The notes beneath the pieces were generated by a model. That model had not been told where the DNA came from and made no database searches. It worked only from the letters and a program-made list of their open reading frames with translations. 64,000 bases of DNA from Brachynemurus nebulosus (taxonomy: Eukaryota > Arthropoda > Insecta > Neuroptera > Myrmeleontidae). The stretch spans positions 82,996,561-83,060,560 of the forward strand of contig JAPWDM010000001.1 of the NCBI GenBank assembly GCA_035578155.1, read 5' to 3'. The position numbers and the translations under genes were made by a program. Each line of letters starts with the position of its first letter. Position 1 is the stretch's first letter. This document shows, one piece after another, positions 1-11,160 of this stretch.

Positions 1-644
1 AATCTTATACAAAATAAATACTTACTATAATTACCCGCGTAAGTATAAAAAATTATATCATTTTATTGATGCTTAGTTTTGGATTTTTAAGTATAAAAAA
101 CTTTAAATCCATTTTCTCCCAAACAACATTTTTGAAGTCCGTGAACATCATAACTCAAAATCTACTTCACCAATTTTGTTGAAATTTTGTACACTGTTTC
201 TACACATAAATCAACAGGTACTCAGGTAGAGTTTTTTTTTTACTATTTTTTTCCAGTTTATAATAACAAATTAACCGAAATTTTTAGCAAAAATTGCGTT
301 TTTCACTTCAAAATGCTGTCAAAAATAAAAAAATCGAAAAAATACAAAAAACTCTTCCTGACTCCCTAGGGAAACATATCGCCTTTTAAACGCATTTCGA
401 TTTTTTTGTCTCGGATGATCCGGTACCAAGTTATGATATTCACCGCAAAACAACTTTTTTTCGAGGCGCCTCCGGAAATTCGCTGTCACGGACTTATTTA
501 TCGATATTTGTAATTGATAATTTTTTCAAAGATACTTCAGATGTTATACTACAACGTGTACATGAAATAAATAAGCCAACATTATTCATATCTCCAAAAA
601 AAAATCATGAAAATATGGCTTTTTTTCGATTTTAAAACCTTCCC
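1..644. other. AT-rich DNA without a recognisable gene
   Basis: No reading frame here resembles a known protein. The stretch is AT-rich with homopolymer runs. It lies beyond the 3' side of the minus-strand P-type transposase remnant and may contain that element's tail, but I could not identify a terminal repeat. Confidence 0.5.
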
Positions 645-1740
645 CCCCCTAACAGAATTAAGAAAAGCAATTGCATCAGCTACACTTTTACTTAAAACTT
701 GAGCAGCAAGACTAACATTCATTTTTTTTGTTTTGAAAATAAATATGGCTGGGTGAAATTTTATTCTTCAATTTCAAATCTAAATTTTCCTGGAAATGGT
801 GCAATTTTTGTATGTAATTCCACGAAATAATCCCTTTTTCTGATGTGATTCATTTTTCTGCTAGTGCGTTCCACGCTAATTTCACCATATGGCAGGCGTC
901 TAAAAAGCAGTGAATATTGTTTTCCGAAGTTGGGTGCTTAAAATAAGGATTTATAACAGTATTTGAAATTTCACAAGCCAAATTTCTGAGTGTTTGTAAA
1001 TTGGTAATCAGCCCATCACAAGTCAAACTTCGAACTATTATTCCAACTTCGTGAAGTTTAATAATCCCTAGTTTTAATAATTGAGCTTGCAAATCTGCAT
1101 TTATTTTATTAATAAAAAAATATCCAATTATACACTTAAAATTATTTTTAAGGGAAACAATTTGAAACACTAGTGCCTCATTTGTAGGTTCTTCAGAATT
1201 CATATCTAAAATACCACCCATGTCTACAAACCCAGAATATTTATTGTTTTTTTTGTCCCATGAAATTTGTCTTCGAATAGACATTGAATCAAAAATCAAA
1301 CAAACGTCTCTGATAAATGGTTTCTTTTTTACTTCCGCTTCTAAAAAGCTGAAAACTTCACTTAAAAAACCAGGATTACAATTAAATGACGACAACCAGT
1401 TCTTAATAGTTGATTCCGAAGGCAAAGCCAAACTTTGTCGAACAAATTTATATGCTTTCGGTGAATAAAAGTATAAGGTTAAAGAAAACTGTTTAATTAT
1501 GTCCGAATAATTTCCACCATTTAATTCTCGGGAAGTATTTTTTAATTCATTTTCAAATAAAGCTAAGGGAATTTCCGAAAAATTCTGTTTCAGTAAGTCA
1601 GTCAAGTACTCATTATTGGATACTTCTTTTTTAATTGAATTTAATAAATCGTTCATTGACGAAAGTTTTTGCTCCTTTCTCCTAAGTTTTTGCTTCAAAT
1701 TTTTCACTTTTTGACAAAGTTTTTTTTTTTTTTTTTTGTT
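645..1740 (-). pseudogene. P-element-type (THAP9-like) transposase, broken
   Basis: The open stretch at 850-1707 (285 aa) begins with a lysine-rich coiled coil and continues into an RNase H-like catalytic region of P-element transposases. A motif FDSMSIRRQISWDKK is followed by a YSGFVDMGG strand, and later comes FLDACHMVKLAWNAL, typical of the GTP-binding/insertion region. After a TGA near 850, homology continues in other frames to about 645, where MNVSLAAQVLSKSVADAI is recognisable. The N-terminal THAP zinc-binding domain is not seen upstream; a low-complexity A/T tract at 1720-1740 breaks the frame there. P elements move by cut-and-paste using this nuclear enzyme. Multiple breaks make this an inactive copy. 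The family call is from remembered motifs and is fairly secure. Confidence 0.8.
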
Positions 1741-1940
1741 GGAGATTTATAATAATCCGTTTGCGTTTGCTTCTCTGCTGTTGTCTAAAACAATAAAAGT
1801 TGATCATAATTACAATTTGTTTATGAATTTTTCTTTCTTCTAAAATTGTTAATATTATGTCCTTTAGAATTTGAGAAGTTTCATTTATAATTGCTTTTTT
1901 TACCTTTGATACGACCAGTGACATACAATTCAAAACAAAC

Positions 1941-2499
1941 CATTTTCGTTAAATGTGTAATTAAACAATAAAGTTTATTTTTCAATCATTGTTACAATTC
2001 AACTTTGTATCGTGGTATATGAACATATGAACAAATATAATACCAGCATAGTGCAATTTACATAAACTGGATGAAGGAATTTTGACAAGTGTCAGTTAGG
2101 TTACAACTTTGACGTTTCAATGTAAACAATCTAAGTTACCTTAGAGTTAAGTTGTTATTTTTTTGGAGAAATTACGGTCACCTTGATGTCCTCATGTGCG
2201 GAAGCATCGAATGAAATAGAAGGATCTTCGAAAGTGAGGTCGGTGAAGTTTATGGATAAAGTTTTCAGCAAATTCGGATTAGCGATTTGTTTTTTGTGAT
2301 AAAAAACGGAATTAAGTTTATTAACACAACATATAGATCATATAAATTTGTTACCATGTCTTTATTATATAATGGCCTAAGAACCTAATTGATATTAAAA
2401 ACCCCAGTAAATTATTATAAAATTTAAGGAAAAAAAAAACACGAAATAGGAAACTTTTTATGAAATATTTTTTGTCTCGCATACCTTTAGAACAAATGA
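1941..2499. other. AT-rich spacer, nothing recognised
   Basis: No coding homology, RNA gene or clear repeat boundary was found between the P-like remnant and the next DNA element. Confidence 0.5.
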
Positions 2500-2501
2500 T
2501 A

Positions 2502-3062
2502 CCGTAACTTGGGGTAAGATTGGCCCTTAAGGGTAAGATTGGCCCAAGTCTTGGAAAAAGACAGTTTGATTTACTATTAGTTAGCAAATACAGCTATCAA
2601 CTTGGTTCTTGTGGTAAATGACAGGTAGCAGCACTGACTATACTCGAATGCTAAGATTGATTTAATTCCATCTTTTGCCACTGCTCAGTGCTGCTCCAAC
2701 TTCACCGTTACTTCTTGTGAATGTTTTGATGCAAACCAACTTTTGTTTACACATCCAGAACTACTTAAGATTTTTGACTGGTAAGTGTATAACAGCTTTC
2801 ATTAATTTAATATATATTCAAAATATTTTAAGTTTGTTTTTTCTGATACTTACCTTGTTTATTTGTAAAATGTGATTTTGTAAGCTGGGGTAACTTTGGC
2901 CCAAGTATTGGGGCAAGATTGGCCCACCCTGTTTTTTTTTTTTAAATTTCCATTAAATGAACAGTATATTATGCAATAAGTGCGGGAAATTGGCGATTGC
3001 CCACGAGAGCGAAGTTGAGCGCACGATCGTAGTGAGTGCGCTCATTCGCTCAAGTGGTATAA
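2502..3062 (+). mobile_element. Truncated TA-flanked DNA element (same family as 28874-30342)
   Basis: It begins with CCGTAACTTGGGGTAAGATT immediately after a TA dinucleotide, the same terminus as the full copy at 28874. The GGGGTAAGATTGGCCC word is repeated just inside the end and again as GGGGCAAGATTGGCCC near 2911. Internal sequence matches the 28.9-kb copy over several hundred bases, but the right terminus is missing: similarity stops at a small palindrome (GCTCAAGTGG / CCACTTGAGC) near 3060. No transposase is encoded, so it is a non-autonomous copy. Confidence 0.75.
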
Positions 3063-3262
3063 GGTACCACTTGAGCGAATAGTATAATAGTAGATAGAAT
3101 AATAGTAGTGGTACAAGGGGCAAAGCCTCTATCGGAACCCAGGGGAGGAACCCCCTGAAATGAAAAATAATTGATAATTGTCTTGACCAATATATTATAC
3201 AATATATATTATTATTATTAACAATATATTATACAATATATATTATTATTATTATTCTTTTC
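3063..3262. repeat. Short tandem duplication in AT-rich spacer
   Basis: A roughly 37-bp unit containing AATATATTATACAATATATA is present twice in a row (about 3188-3250), followed by ATT triplets. It sits at the 3' side of the LINE fragment and could be a LINE tail, but no clear poly(A) or target duplication was seen. Confidence 0.45.
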
Positions 3263-3266
3263 ATTA

Positions 3267-4670
3267 TTATATTATCAGCTTCTTGAGAATGCCATACCTA
3301 CAGGTCATATCATAAGCTTTCTCCAAATCGAAAAACACAGCCACAAGGTGTTTTCGTTGGAGAAAGGCGTCGTGAATGGCATTCTCGAGGCGAACAAGAT
3401 GGTCCGTAGTCGAATGGTATCGGCGGAACCTACGTTGATGTTTAGGTATAAGGTTGTGGGATTCCAGCCACCAGACGAGACGGTTGTTCACCATTTTTTC
3501 CAATACCTTGCTGAAACAGCAAGTCAAGAAATATTGGACGGTAGCTAGTTAGTTGCGATGAATCTTTACCCTCTTTCAGCAGCGGAATGATGGTAGCTTC
3601 CCGCCACTGCGGAGGGTAAACGCCTTACCTAAAAATTTCGTTGTAGAGATCCAGTAACCTACACTTACCAGGATAAGGCAGGTTCCGGATCATGGCGTAG
3701 GGGATCTCATCAGGTCCACGGGAGGTGTCTCCAGATCCCCGAAGCGCCACCAGTAATTCTTGCATAGAAAACGGTTGGTTGTACTGGAGGGATTCATCTG
3801 AGAAAAAATTAAGATCGTTTTGTTCTTGTTCGATCTTGATCCGCAGGAAGTTCGGGTCATAATTCTGGGAGCCACTGACGCGCTCAAAGTGCTTAGCTAA
3901 ACAATTAGCTATTTTTGCGCGTTCAGTGATGTTCCGACCGTCGACGATGAGAAGGGAGGGCATTGGTGAACGGGAGGATTTCCCAGTAATGGCCCTCACT
4001 CTTCTCCATACCTCCGAAGTTGTCGTAGAGGTACTTATGGCCGAAACATATTGCTCCCACGATAGCCTCTTTTGTTCTTTAATTGTGCGTTTACAGCGTG
4101 CTTGAGCATGGTTGTAGGCTATCACATTTTCCCGCGTGGGGCGACGCCTGAGTTCGTTGTACGCCCGCTTTTTCTCTGCAACTGCTACACTCACGACTTC
4201 ATTCCACCATGGTACGTGACGTTTGGGTGGAATGCTGGACGACTTCGGTATACTCCTATGTGCTGCTTCAATGACACTGGAGGACATTAGCTCCACATCA
4301 TTTTCTACGTCTTCAGTCAGCTCGGGTGTACGGAATGAATCGACGTACATGTCTCAGTCAGCTTGACGAAGACGCCATCTCGGCGAAGACGTGGAGTCAT
4401 CAGCGTGGTACTGTTCAGTATGATTGGAATATGGTTACTACCGTATGAATCAGACGCCAGCGTCCATTCATGTACCATGACCGGTTAGCCAAGTGATAGG
4501 TCGATAGCCGACAACTCACCGGTTCTTGCGTTAATGGAAGTACGTTGACCGGTATTTAACAAGACCGCTTCAGACTCATCTAGAAACCGTTCTATGAGTC
4601 TTCCACGGGCGTCTCTTGTGCCACAGCCCCACATGGGGCTCTGAGCATTAAAATCTCCTAGTAACAAAAT
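3267..4670 (-). pseudogene. I-clade LINE ORF2 fragment (endonuclease to RT), inverted 5' part
   Basis: Minus-strand pieces encode the end of the APE endonuclease (LLGDFNAQSPMWG, 4485-4667), the linker and start of the reverse transcriptase (PWWNEVVSVAVAEKKRAYNE; RGPDEIPYAMI, 3625-4350) and the RT core up to VFFDLEKAYDM (3267-3527). Frameshifts separate the pieces. It abuts, head to head at about 4680, a plus-strand continuation of the same family that starts in the RT and runs through RNase H. The duplicated stretch at both sides (VRLENAIHDAFLQRKHLVAV) and the inverted order fit a 5' inversion by twin priming. Non-functional. Confidence 0.8.
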
Positions 4671-4685
4671 TCCGCCGATACCATT

Positions 4686-6520
4686 CGACTACGGACCATC
4701 TTGTTCGCCTCGAGAATGCCATTCACGACGCCTTTCTCCAACAAAAACACCTTGTGGCCGTGTTTTTCGATTTGGAGAAAGCTTATGATATGACCTGGAG
4801 GTATGGCATTCTCAAGAAGCTGCACGACTGGGGTTTAAGAGGTAACCTCTTTCAGTTCGTAAAAAGTTTCCTGACTGACCGTTCTTTTCGTGCCTGGGTA
4901 GGTGGCACTGAGTCTGAGGCCCACTCCCAGGAGAATGGTGTTCCTCAAGGCTCCACCATTAGTGTCACCTTGTTTTCCATCGCAGTCAGTCATATTGCGG
5001 CTTCAGCCCCAATTCGTCGTTGCTTGTACGCTGATGACCTCACTATATTCTACGCAGCCGATTCCATCGAGGATATTCAACAACGGCTGTAACAAGGCAT
5101 CAACGAATTTGTGACTTCTGCAGAAGCTTTTGGTTTTCGTTTTTCACCCCAAAAAACATTGGTGGTTCACTTCTGCAGAAAGCGCAACGCACATCCGGAT
5201 CCTGTCCTCACATTGAAAGGATCCAATCTTCAGTGCGTTGATAGCGTCAGGTTTCTAGGACTTATTTTTGATAAACAACTAACGTGGCGTCCACACCTCT
5301 AAGCATTAGCTACGAGTTGTCGCAGGACAATAACCATGCTCAAGTGCTTGGCTGGTGCATCGTGGGGTGCGGGCCGGGAGTCGTTGCTTCGCCTGTATCA
5401 ATCGCTAGTTCTGACGAGGATTGATTACGGCAGCATTGCTTACTCCTCCGCCCGGACGTCTGCGCTTCTACTCCTAGATCCTGTTCACCATGCAGGCATA
5501 CGACTGGCTACGGGAGCATTTCGAACGAGTCCCTCTATGAGCCTCTACGTAGAGTCGGGTCTGCCTCCGCTGCGACTGAGACGTGAGCGTCTCTTGCTCA
5601 ATTATGCAGCGACGGTATATGCAACACCTACGCATATTAATCACCCGACTCTATTCAGATACCGTTTACAGGGGCTCTACGGTCGACGTTCCACCATAAA
5701 TCGACCAGTGGCCGTTCGAACGCAGGAGTTATTAAAGAGTCTGCACTTATAGTTCGCCAAGGTACTGCCCAAACGTCCTATGGAAGTACCTCCTTGGCTG
5801 ATCCCTAAAGTAAGGTGTCGTTTCGACCTGACTGGTCTCAACAAGGAGGAGACCAGTTCAATCGAATACCGATCCCGCTTCTACGAGATCATTAGCAAAC
5901 TCGACTCTCTCTGTATATACACAGATGGTTCCAAAACAGCTACGGGTGTGGGAAGTGTCATCGTCATTCGTGACAATCCTCACGCTTGGTCACTTCCTCC
6001 CCAGGCCACTGTGTATACTGCAGAATTATTTGTTATTTTGCAAGCCCTGCGATTCTGTCAAACATCCGAAGACAGCGCATTCCTCATTTGTTCCGACTCG
6101 TTGTTCTGAGCGCGTTGCAAGCGATCTGCCACTCTCATACCATCGATCCACTGGTGCAGAACATCCTGACGTATTTCTACATGCTCCTGGAGAAGTCTAT
6201 CACTATCTTCTGGATACCCGGTCATGTGGGGATACCTGGCAATGAACTCGCCGACCAGTCATGCAGCCGAAGTCGGTGAGCCACAGGACATTGCCATACG
6301 CCCAGAGGATCTGAGAGTGTGCATTAGATCCGCGATCGATCAGAAATGGCAACGTAAGTGGAACAACCTCACGGCTAAGCTCAGACAGGTGAAACCTGAG
6401 GTCCGAAGAACTCCGGGACCTGTAAATCTGAACCGGCGAGAGAGTGTGGCCCTGACGCGTTTACGGTTGGGCCACACGGCGTTAACACATCGTCTCATCG
6501 TCGTTCTCTCTTTGACTCAT
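4686..6520 (+). pseudogene. I-clade LINE ORF2 fragment (RT to RNase H)
   Basis: Plus-strand frames encode RT palm motifs (VFFDLEKAYDMTWRYG, GVPQGSTISVTLF, then CLYADDLTIFY at about 5020-5055), the thumb region and an RNase H domain (CIYTDGSKTATGVGS near 5915-5960, VYTAELFVILQAL near 6010-6045). At least four stop or frame changes (near 5091, 5302, 5750, 6108) break it. Having both an APE endonuclease and an RNase H places the family in the I superfamily rather than Jockey. The 3' end is lost at about 6520, where the sequence switches to another copy in the opposite orientation. Confidence 0.8.
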
Positions 6521-7858
6521 CAGGTCCTGTCCCCAGATCCCCGAAGCGCCTCCAGTAATTCTTGCATAGAAAACGGTTGGTTGTACTGGAGGGATTCATC
6601 TGAGAAAAAATCAAGATCGTTTTGTTCTTATTCGGTCTTGATCCGCAGGAAGTCCGGGTCATAATTTTGGGAGCTACTGACGTGCTCAAAGTGCTTAGCT
6701 AAGCAATTAGCTATTTCTGCGCATTCAGTGATGTTCCAACCGTCGACGATGAGAAGGGAGGGCAGTGGTGAACGGGAGGATTTCCCAGTAATGGCCCTCA
6801 CTCTTCTCCTTACCTCCGAAGTTGTAGTGGAGGTATTTATGGCCGAAACATATTGCTCCCATGATAGCCTCTTTTGTACTTTAATTGTGCGTTTACAGCG
6901 TGCTTGAGCACGCTTGTAGGCTATCACATTTTCCTGCGTGGGGCGATGCCTGAGTTCGTTGTACGCCCGCTTTTTCTCTGCAACTGCTACACTCACGACT
7001 TCATTCCACCATGGTACACGACGTTTAGGTGGAATACTGGAAGACTTTGGAATACTCTTATATGCTGCTTCAAGGATATTGAAGGACATTTGCTTCACAT
7101 CATCTTCTACGTCTCCAGTCAGCTTGGGTGTACGGAAGAATCGACGTACATGTCCCAATCAGCTTGACGGAGACGCCATCTCGGCGAAGACGAATGTGGA
7201 GTCATCGGCATAATACTGTTCAGAATAATGGGTATATGGTCGCTACCGTATGAGTCTGACGCCAGCGTCCACTCATAGCGGTGCGCCATGACCGGTGAGC
7301 AGAGTGACAAGTCGATAGCCGACAGCTCACCGGTTCTTGCATTGATAAAAGTACCTTGACCAGAATTTAACAAAACCGTTTCAGACTCATCTAGAAAACG
7401 TTCGATGAGTCTTCCACGGGTGTCTCTTGTGCTACAGCCCCACATAGGGCTGTGAGCATTAAAATCTCCTAGTAACAAAAATGGACGTGGTAACTGTAAG
7501 GTAAGCTCGGTCAGGGTTTCGACATTCCAGTCGAAGTCTGGTAAATAGACCGAGCATACTGTGAACTGTGGCGGTTTTAATATTTGTATTGCAATAGCTT
7601 GTAGGGGGGTGTTTAATGGATGGTCCTGGAATGGGACGCCATCTTTAATGATGATGGCACCCCCCCCCCCCCCTCGTCCGGATGTCTGGTTGTACATCGT
7701 GCCGGCGGTTGTGATAGTTTCTTATTAAAAAATGTTCCGCCGACTTTAAGTGTGTTTCTTGTAAGCACACGCACATGGGCGTGTGCTCAGACAGAAGCAT
7801 CTGCAATTCACAGTAATGATGTCTTACACCATTACAGTTACATTGAATAATCGCCATT
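6521..7858 (-). pseudogene. Second I-clade LINE copy, ORF2 5' half (endonuclease and RT linker)
   Basis: ORF2 starts near 7857 with MAIIQCNCNGVRHHY, the usual opening of an APE endonuclease. A run of about 13 C bases at 7663-7675 shifts the frame, and the endonuclease continues at 7119-7697 (LLGDFNAHSPMWG, SDHIPIIL). A further shift near 7140 leads into the linker and start of RT (6628-7158). It ends at about 6525 inside the RT, where it meets the plus-strand copy. It is closely similar to the 3267-4670 fragment, so both derive from one family. Confidence 0.8.
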
Positions 7859-7895
7859 TTTGCTACTACGTAGGGTTGCTCCCTAGAAAGTGTGG

Positions 7896-9460
7896 CTACT
7901 TCCTAGGTTTGCCCTTTGGCCAGCCTTTTTTCTTTTTTATTACTTGTACCTCGGCATCGGAGTTATCCGACTCCGTGGCCGAGGTATTTGTATAGGCGTC
8001 GGACGTTGGGCGTTTAACACCCGTCCGAACCGACGCCGTCGACATGTCCGAGTCGCTCACTTGGGTTGTTGTAGAGCGACTCGGGAGGGGGGTGACCGGG
8101 CGTGTTGGCGTGCCTGGTCTGGACGGCCGCTGTGGTAGCTGAGCCATCAGTGGTGACAGGTCCCTTTTTGGGGGACCGGGATTTGGCCACCTCTTTTCCC
8201 CCTCGCTATGACGTCTTCTCTCCGGGGATGATTTTTTCGGTGAAGTCTTCTTGGGAGAAGACGTCACTGTTCTGATAACTGGTCCCTGAGGGGTTGTCTT
8301 AATAACGCATGAGGCTCTCTTGCATTCGTTGCATGGTTACTTGCATCTGCCTCATCGCTTCCTTAATCTCACGTATTTCGTTGTTCTTCTCAACCGCTGT
8401 AGGGACAGGGGCTGCAGCAGCGCGCGCGTAGCCATCCAAAGCAGAACGGCGAGGCATGTTGCCCAGTAGTTTACGCCTTGCCTCTGGGTATGTAAGTTTT
8501 TCCACGGCTCTCAGCTCTTGGATGGCTGATTCTTGCTTAAATATGGGGCAATTCCTCGACTTCGCCGAGTGATTGCCCCCGCAGTTAACACACTTTACTG
8601 GCTCGTCACACGGTCTTCCCTCATGTAACGGCCTTCCGCAAACGCAAATCTGCTGCTCGACGCTACGTTTTTGTGAAACATGTCCGTATTTCTGGCACCG
8701 GTAACAGCGCATTGGTGCCGGAATATATGGACGAACGTCGATTTTTTCAGAGGTCCAAGACCACTTCCTTTGGTAGCGTGGTCTTGTTGAAAGTTAGTAA
8801 GATGAGAGGGGAGTCTGGGTATTTGCTTCCCCTGTTAAATTTAAGCCTCTAAAACCCCTTGTGGAGACATCTCCGATACTATCTCTTCAAGTGAATAATA
8901 TGCAAGTGAAGGGTGCATAATAACACCACGGGAGTAATTTAATACCCCATGAGGTCACACTTCCACCGCATACTGTCCAAGGTTCTTTAAATTTGTTATC
9001 TTTTCGGACTGTGTCGCTAAGAATGCCTCCACGAGCAACCCTTTGCCCGACAGTTTGGAATTCTTGACATGGCCAATATTCTCCTTTACTAATTTTGCCA
9101 ACTGGAAGGGACTTATTTTACTGAAGTCGCCTTCCGTTGGTTTCACTACAAGATACTTTACAAAATTTAAAACTTCCATTCTTGGGGCGTCCAATTGCAC
9201 GGTAGGCCCACGACCTTTCCCTTTTTTAGAGGGAGGGTTACCCTTTTTGATCTGCGTAGTCGCTCCACTTATTTACGGTGCGACTACGGGTGCAGAGGTA
9301 GCGGGACTAGTCTCGCTATCGTTGCTCGCGCCAGATGACGGCGGCGGAGCTTGGTTCGCGTCCGGTTTGAGGGGCCCGGACTCAAATTTCTTATATGGCG
9401 TGAAAGAGAATCTTTCCGCGAGAAGCTTTTATAACACTGTGTACACTCAAACATTATAAT
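7896..9460 (-). pseudogene. I-clade LINE ORF1 (gag-like) with zinc knuckles
   Basis: The reading order on the minus strand is: a single C2H2-like finger (FECTQCYKSFSRKDSLSRHI, near 9400-9450), a Pro/Ser-rich linker, a gag-like domain (KPTEGDFSKISPFQLAKLVK, 8955-9200), then CCHC-type knuckles (MRCYRCQKYGHVSQ, CVNCGGNHSAKSRNCP, 8299-8712) and a basic Ser/Pro/Thr-rich tail (7896-8267). Several frame breaks separate these parts. It lies just upstream of the ORF2 start at 7857, the normal order for this LINE type. The protein would bind element RNA in the cytoplasmic RNP. Non-functional as read here. Confidence 0.75.
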
Positions 9461-9540
9461 AGATGTGTACAACTCAATTGGTCTTACAAGATTAATTCAG
9501 ATTTGTGTTAATGATTACTTATATACTCCACCACTGGAAG

Positions 9541-9760
9541 CCACTCATTCCTACATGGCCCTAAATATAGGCAATTACTTTGCGTTACCAAGTGGTTCCC
9601 ATATCTACCGAATTTCCGGTTCCTGAACAAAATTTCAATCAAAAAAATTCAAACAATTTGAAATTGGATTTTTCTGAAGTTGAATTTAAAGTATGCACGC
9701 TGTATTTCGTATATTATACTATACGCTTGGTATATAAATATGTGATATATGGTATATATG
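9541..9760 (+). repeat. Dispersed repeat, second copy at 39077-39260
   Basis: Sequence around CCCTAAATATAGGCAATTAC and the following ~190 bases matches, with small differences, the non-coding stretch at 39077-39260 inside the complete Polinton, in the same plus orientation. The flanking Polinton polymerase genes have opposite orientations at the two sites, so this is a separate mobile repeat rather than Polinton backbone. Boundaries and family are unknown. Confidence 0.6.
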
Positions 9761-10984
9761 ATAACTATATAGTAAAAATATTTCCATATTTGAGATAATA
9801 CATTTTTATGTGATAAAAATTTTAATTACTATATTATGTTAAAAATTTTCACTACAATTTAATCTAAATAAAATATTATATCAAAGAGCATTTAATTAGA
9901 TCTATTTAACCGGCTTATATCTCCTTGATTTGTGTCTCAATCTATACTTAGTTATAGGTGCAAAATTGTAATTGAACATTTACTAGCATTACGATATAAA
10001 TCCTGCGCTTTGCTAACAGTGATCCTTGAAAAATTGCAATCATTTTAAAATTATATTTCGAATTCTTATTTAAAAAATGGTCAAAATTTTTGAATGCACT
10101 TTAAAAAATTTTTATATTAACAGTTTTAATTCTCTTATTGTCAAAAGTTGCTGCAATCTATCCGGATTCCGGTCTTCTCACCAAAACGTGGATAAAGCCT
10201 CATTCAGTGTTGATGTGCTCAAATAAATTGTGAGAGAATATCTCATATTTCCAAATATCTTTGCGCGTTGCTGTTAATTATAGATTGAATTTATCAGTTA
10301 TGCCTAATTATAATAATAGAGTGCTACAGATTCCCGTAATTGCACCGACTAATATATAAATGTACGTGATATAATATAATGTATATCGCCGTCTTGTACC
10401 TTGATGCACCACTTGCTATTACTAACATCACGATATTTATTTTAACTATTAAAACTACGAATAACACGTAAATTCTGAACTGTATTAAACAAATGTTATG
10501 AAAAATTTTTATTCAATTAAATGAAAATTAAGAATTGAAGCCAAGATGATGGTTGAAGCATAACTCCCACAACCTCGCTTAATTTGTATTACAACTAAGG
10601 GAGTATCCCTTAATATTTTCCGATAGGAAAATTTTGTGTGTAAATTTTACCAACCATAATTTTAGTACACCATATCTCATTTAGGTGTTAACGATTGCGA
10701 TTTTACTTACAATTTTAAGTAAAATAACTTCCAAACTAGTTGAGGTACGTCAACATTTGAACATAGTCAATAGAATCTTGGAATATTGTAGGAATTTTTA
10801 CTATGATTTAAACTTTTATTATAATGGTAGATAAGAAAACAAAGTAGATATTTAAAATATTTATTTATATTTGAAAAATTTATATAACATTTAGATAACA
10901 AAATATGGTACACGCATATAACAAAATGTGGTACACATATGTGTGTAGTATAATATCTATAAATACAGAGTTAAGTATAATAAC
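9761..10984. other. AT-rich spacer, nothing recognised
   Basis: No reading frame with recognisable homology and no clear terminal repeats were found. Confidence 0.5.
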
Positions 10985-10994
10985 TAATTGTTTT

Positions 10995-11157
10995 ACATAC
11001 TTAAATATATTGGTCCATATGATAGGTTCAAATTTTGAATTTTAGCAATTGCATCAACCATTTTTTCATATGTGTCAATTCGTTTGAGCAATTTATCCAA
11101 TTTGTTTGAGCACACTTGTAAACGCTTCCAGTAGGCTGACGATGATCTCGTTTTGGG
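10995..11157 (-). pseudogene. Remnant of the Polinton serine-rich gene
   Basis: Translation of the minus strand gives a near match to the N-terminal ~50 residues of the protein at 35357-36127 (RIDTYEKMVDAI is shared), starting just downstream of the polymerase stop as in the complete copy. It ends at the element truncation point. Confidence 0.7.
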
Positions 11158-11160
11158 TGT

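Noticed and set aside
1220..1468. 82-aa plus-strand ORF
   Set aside because: Shadow of the P-type transposase on the opposite strand.
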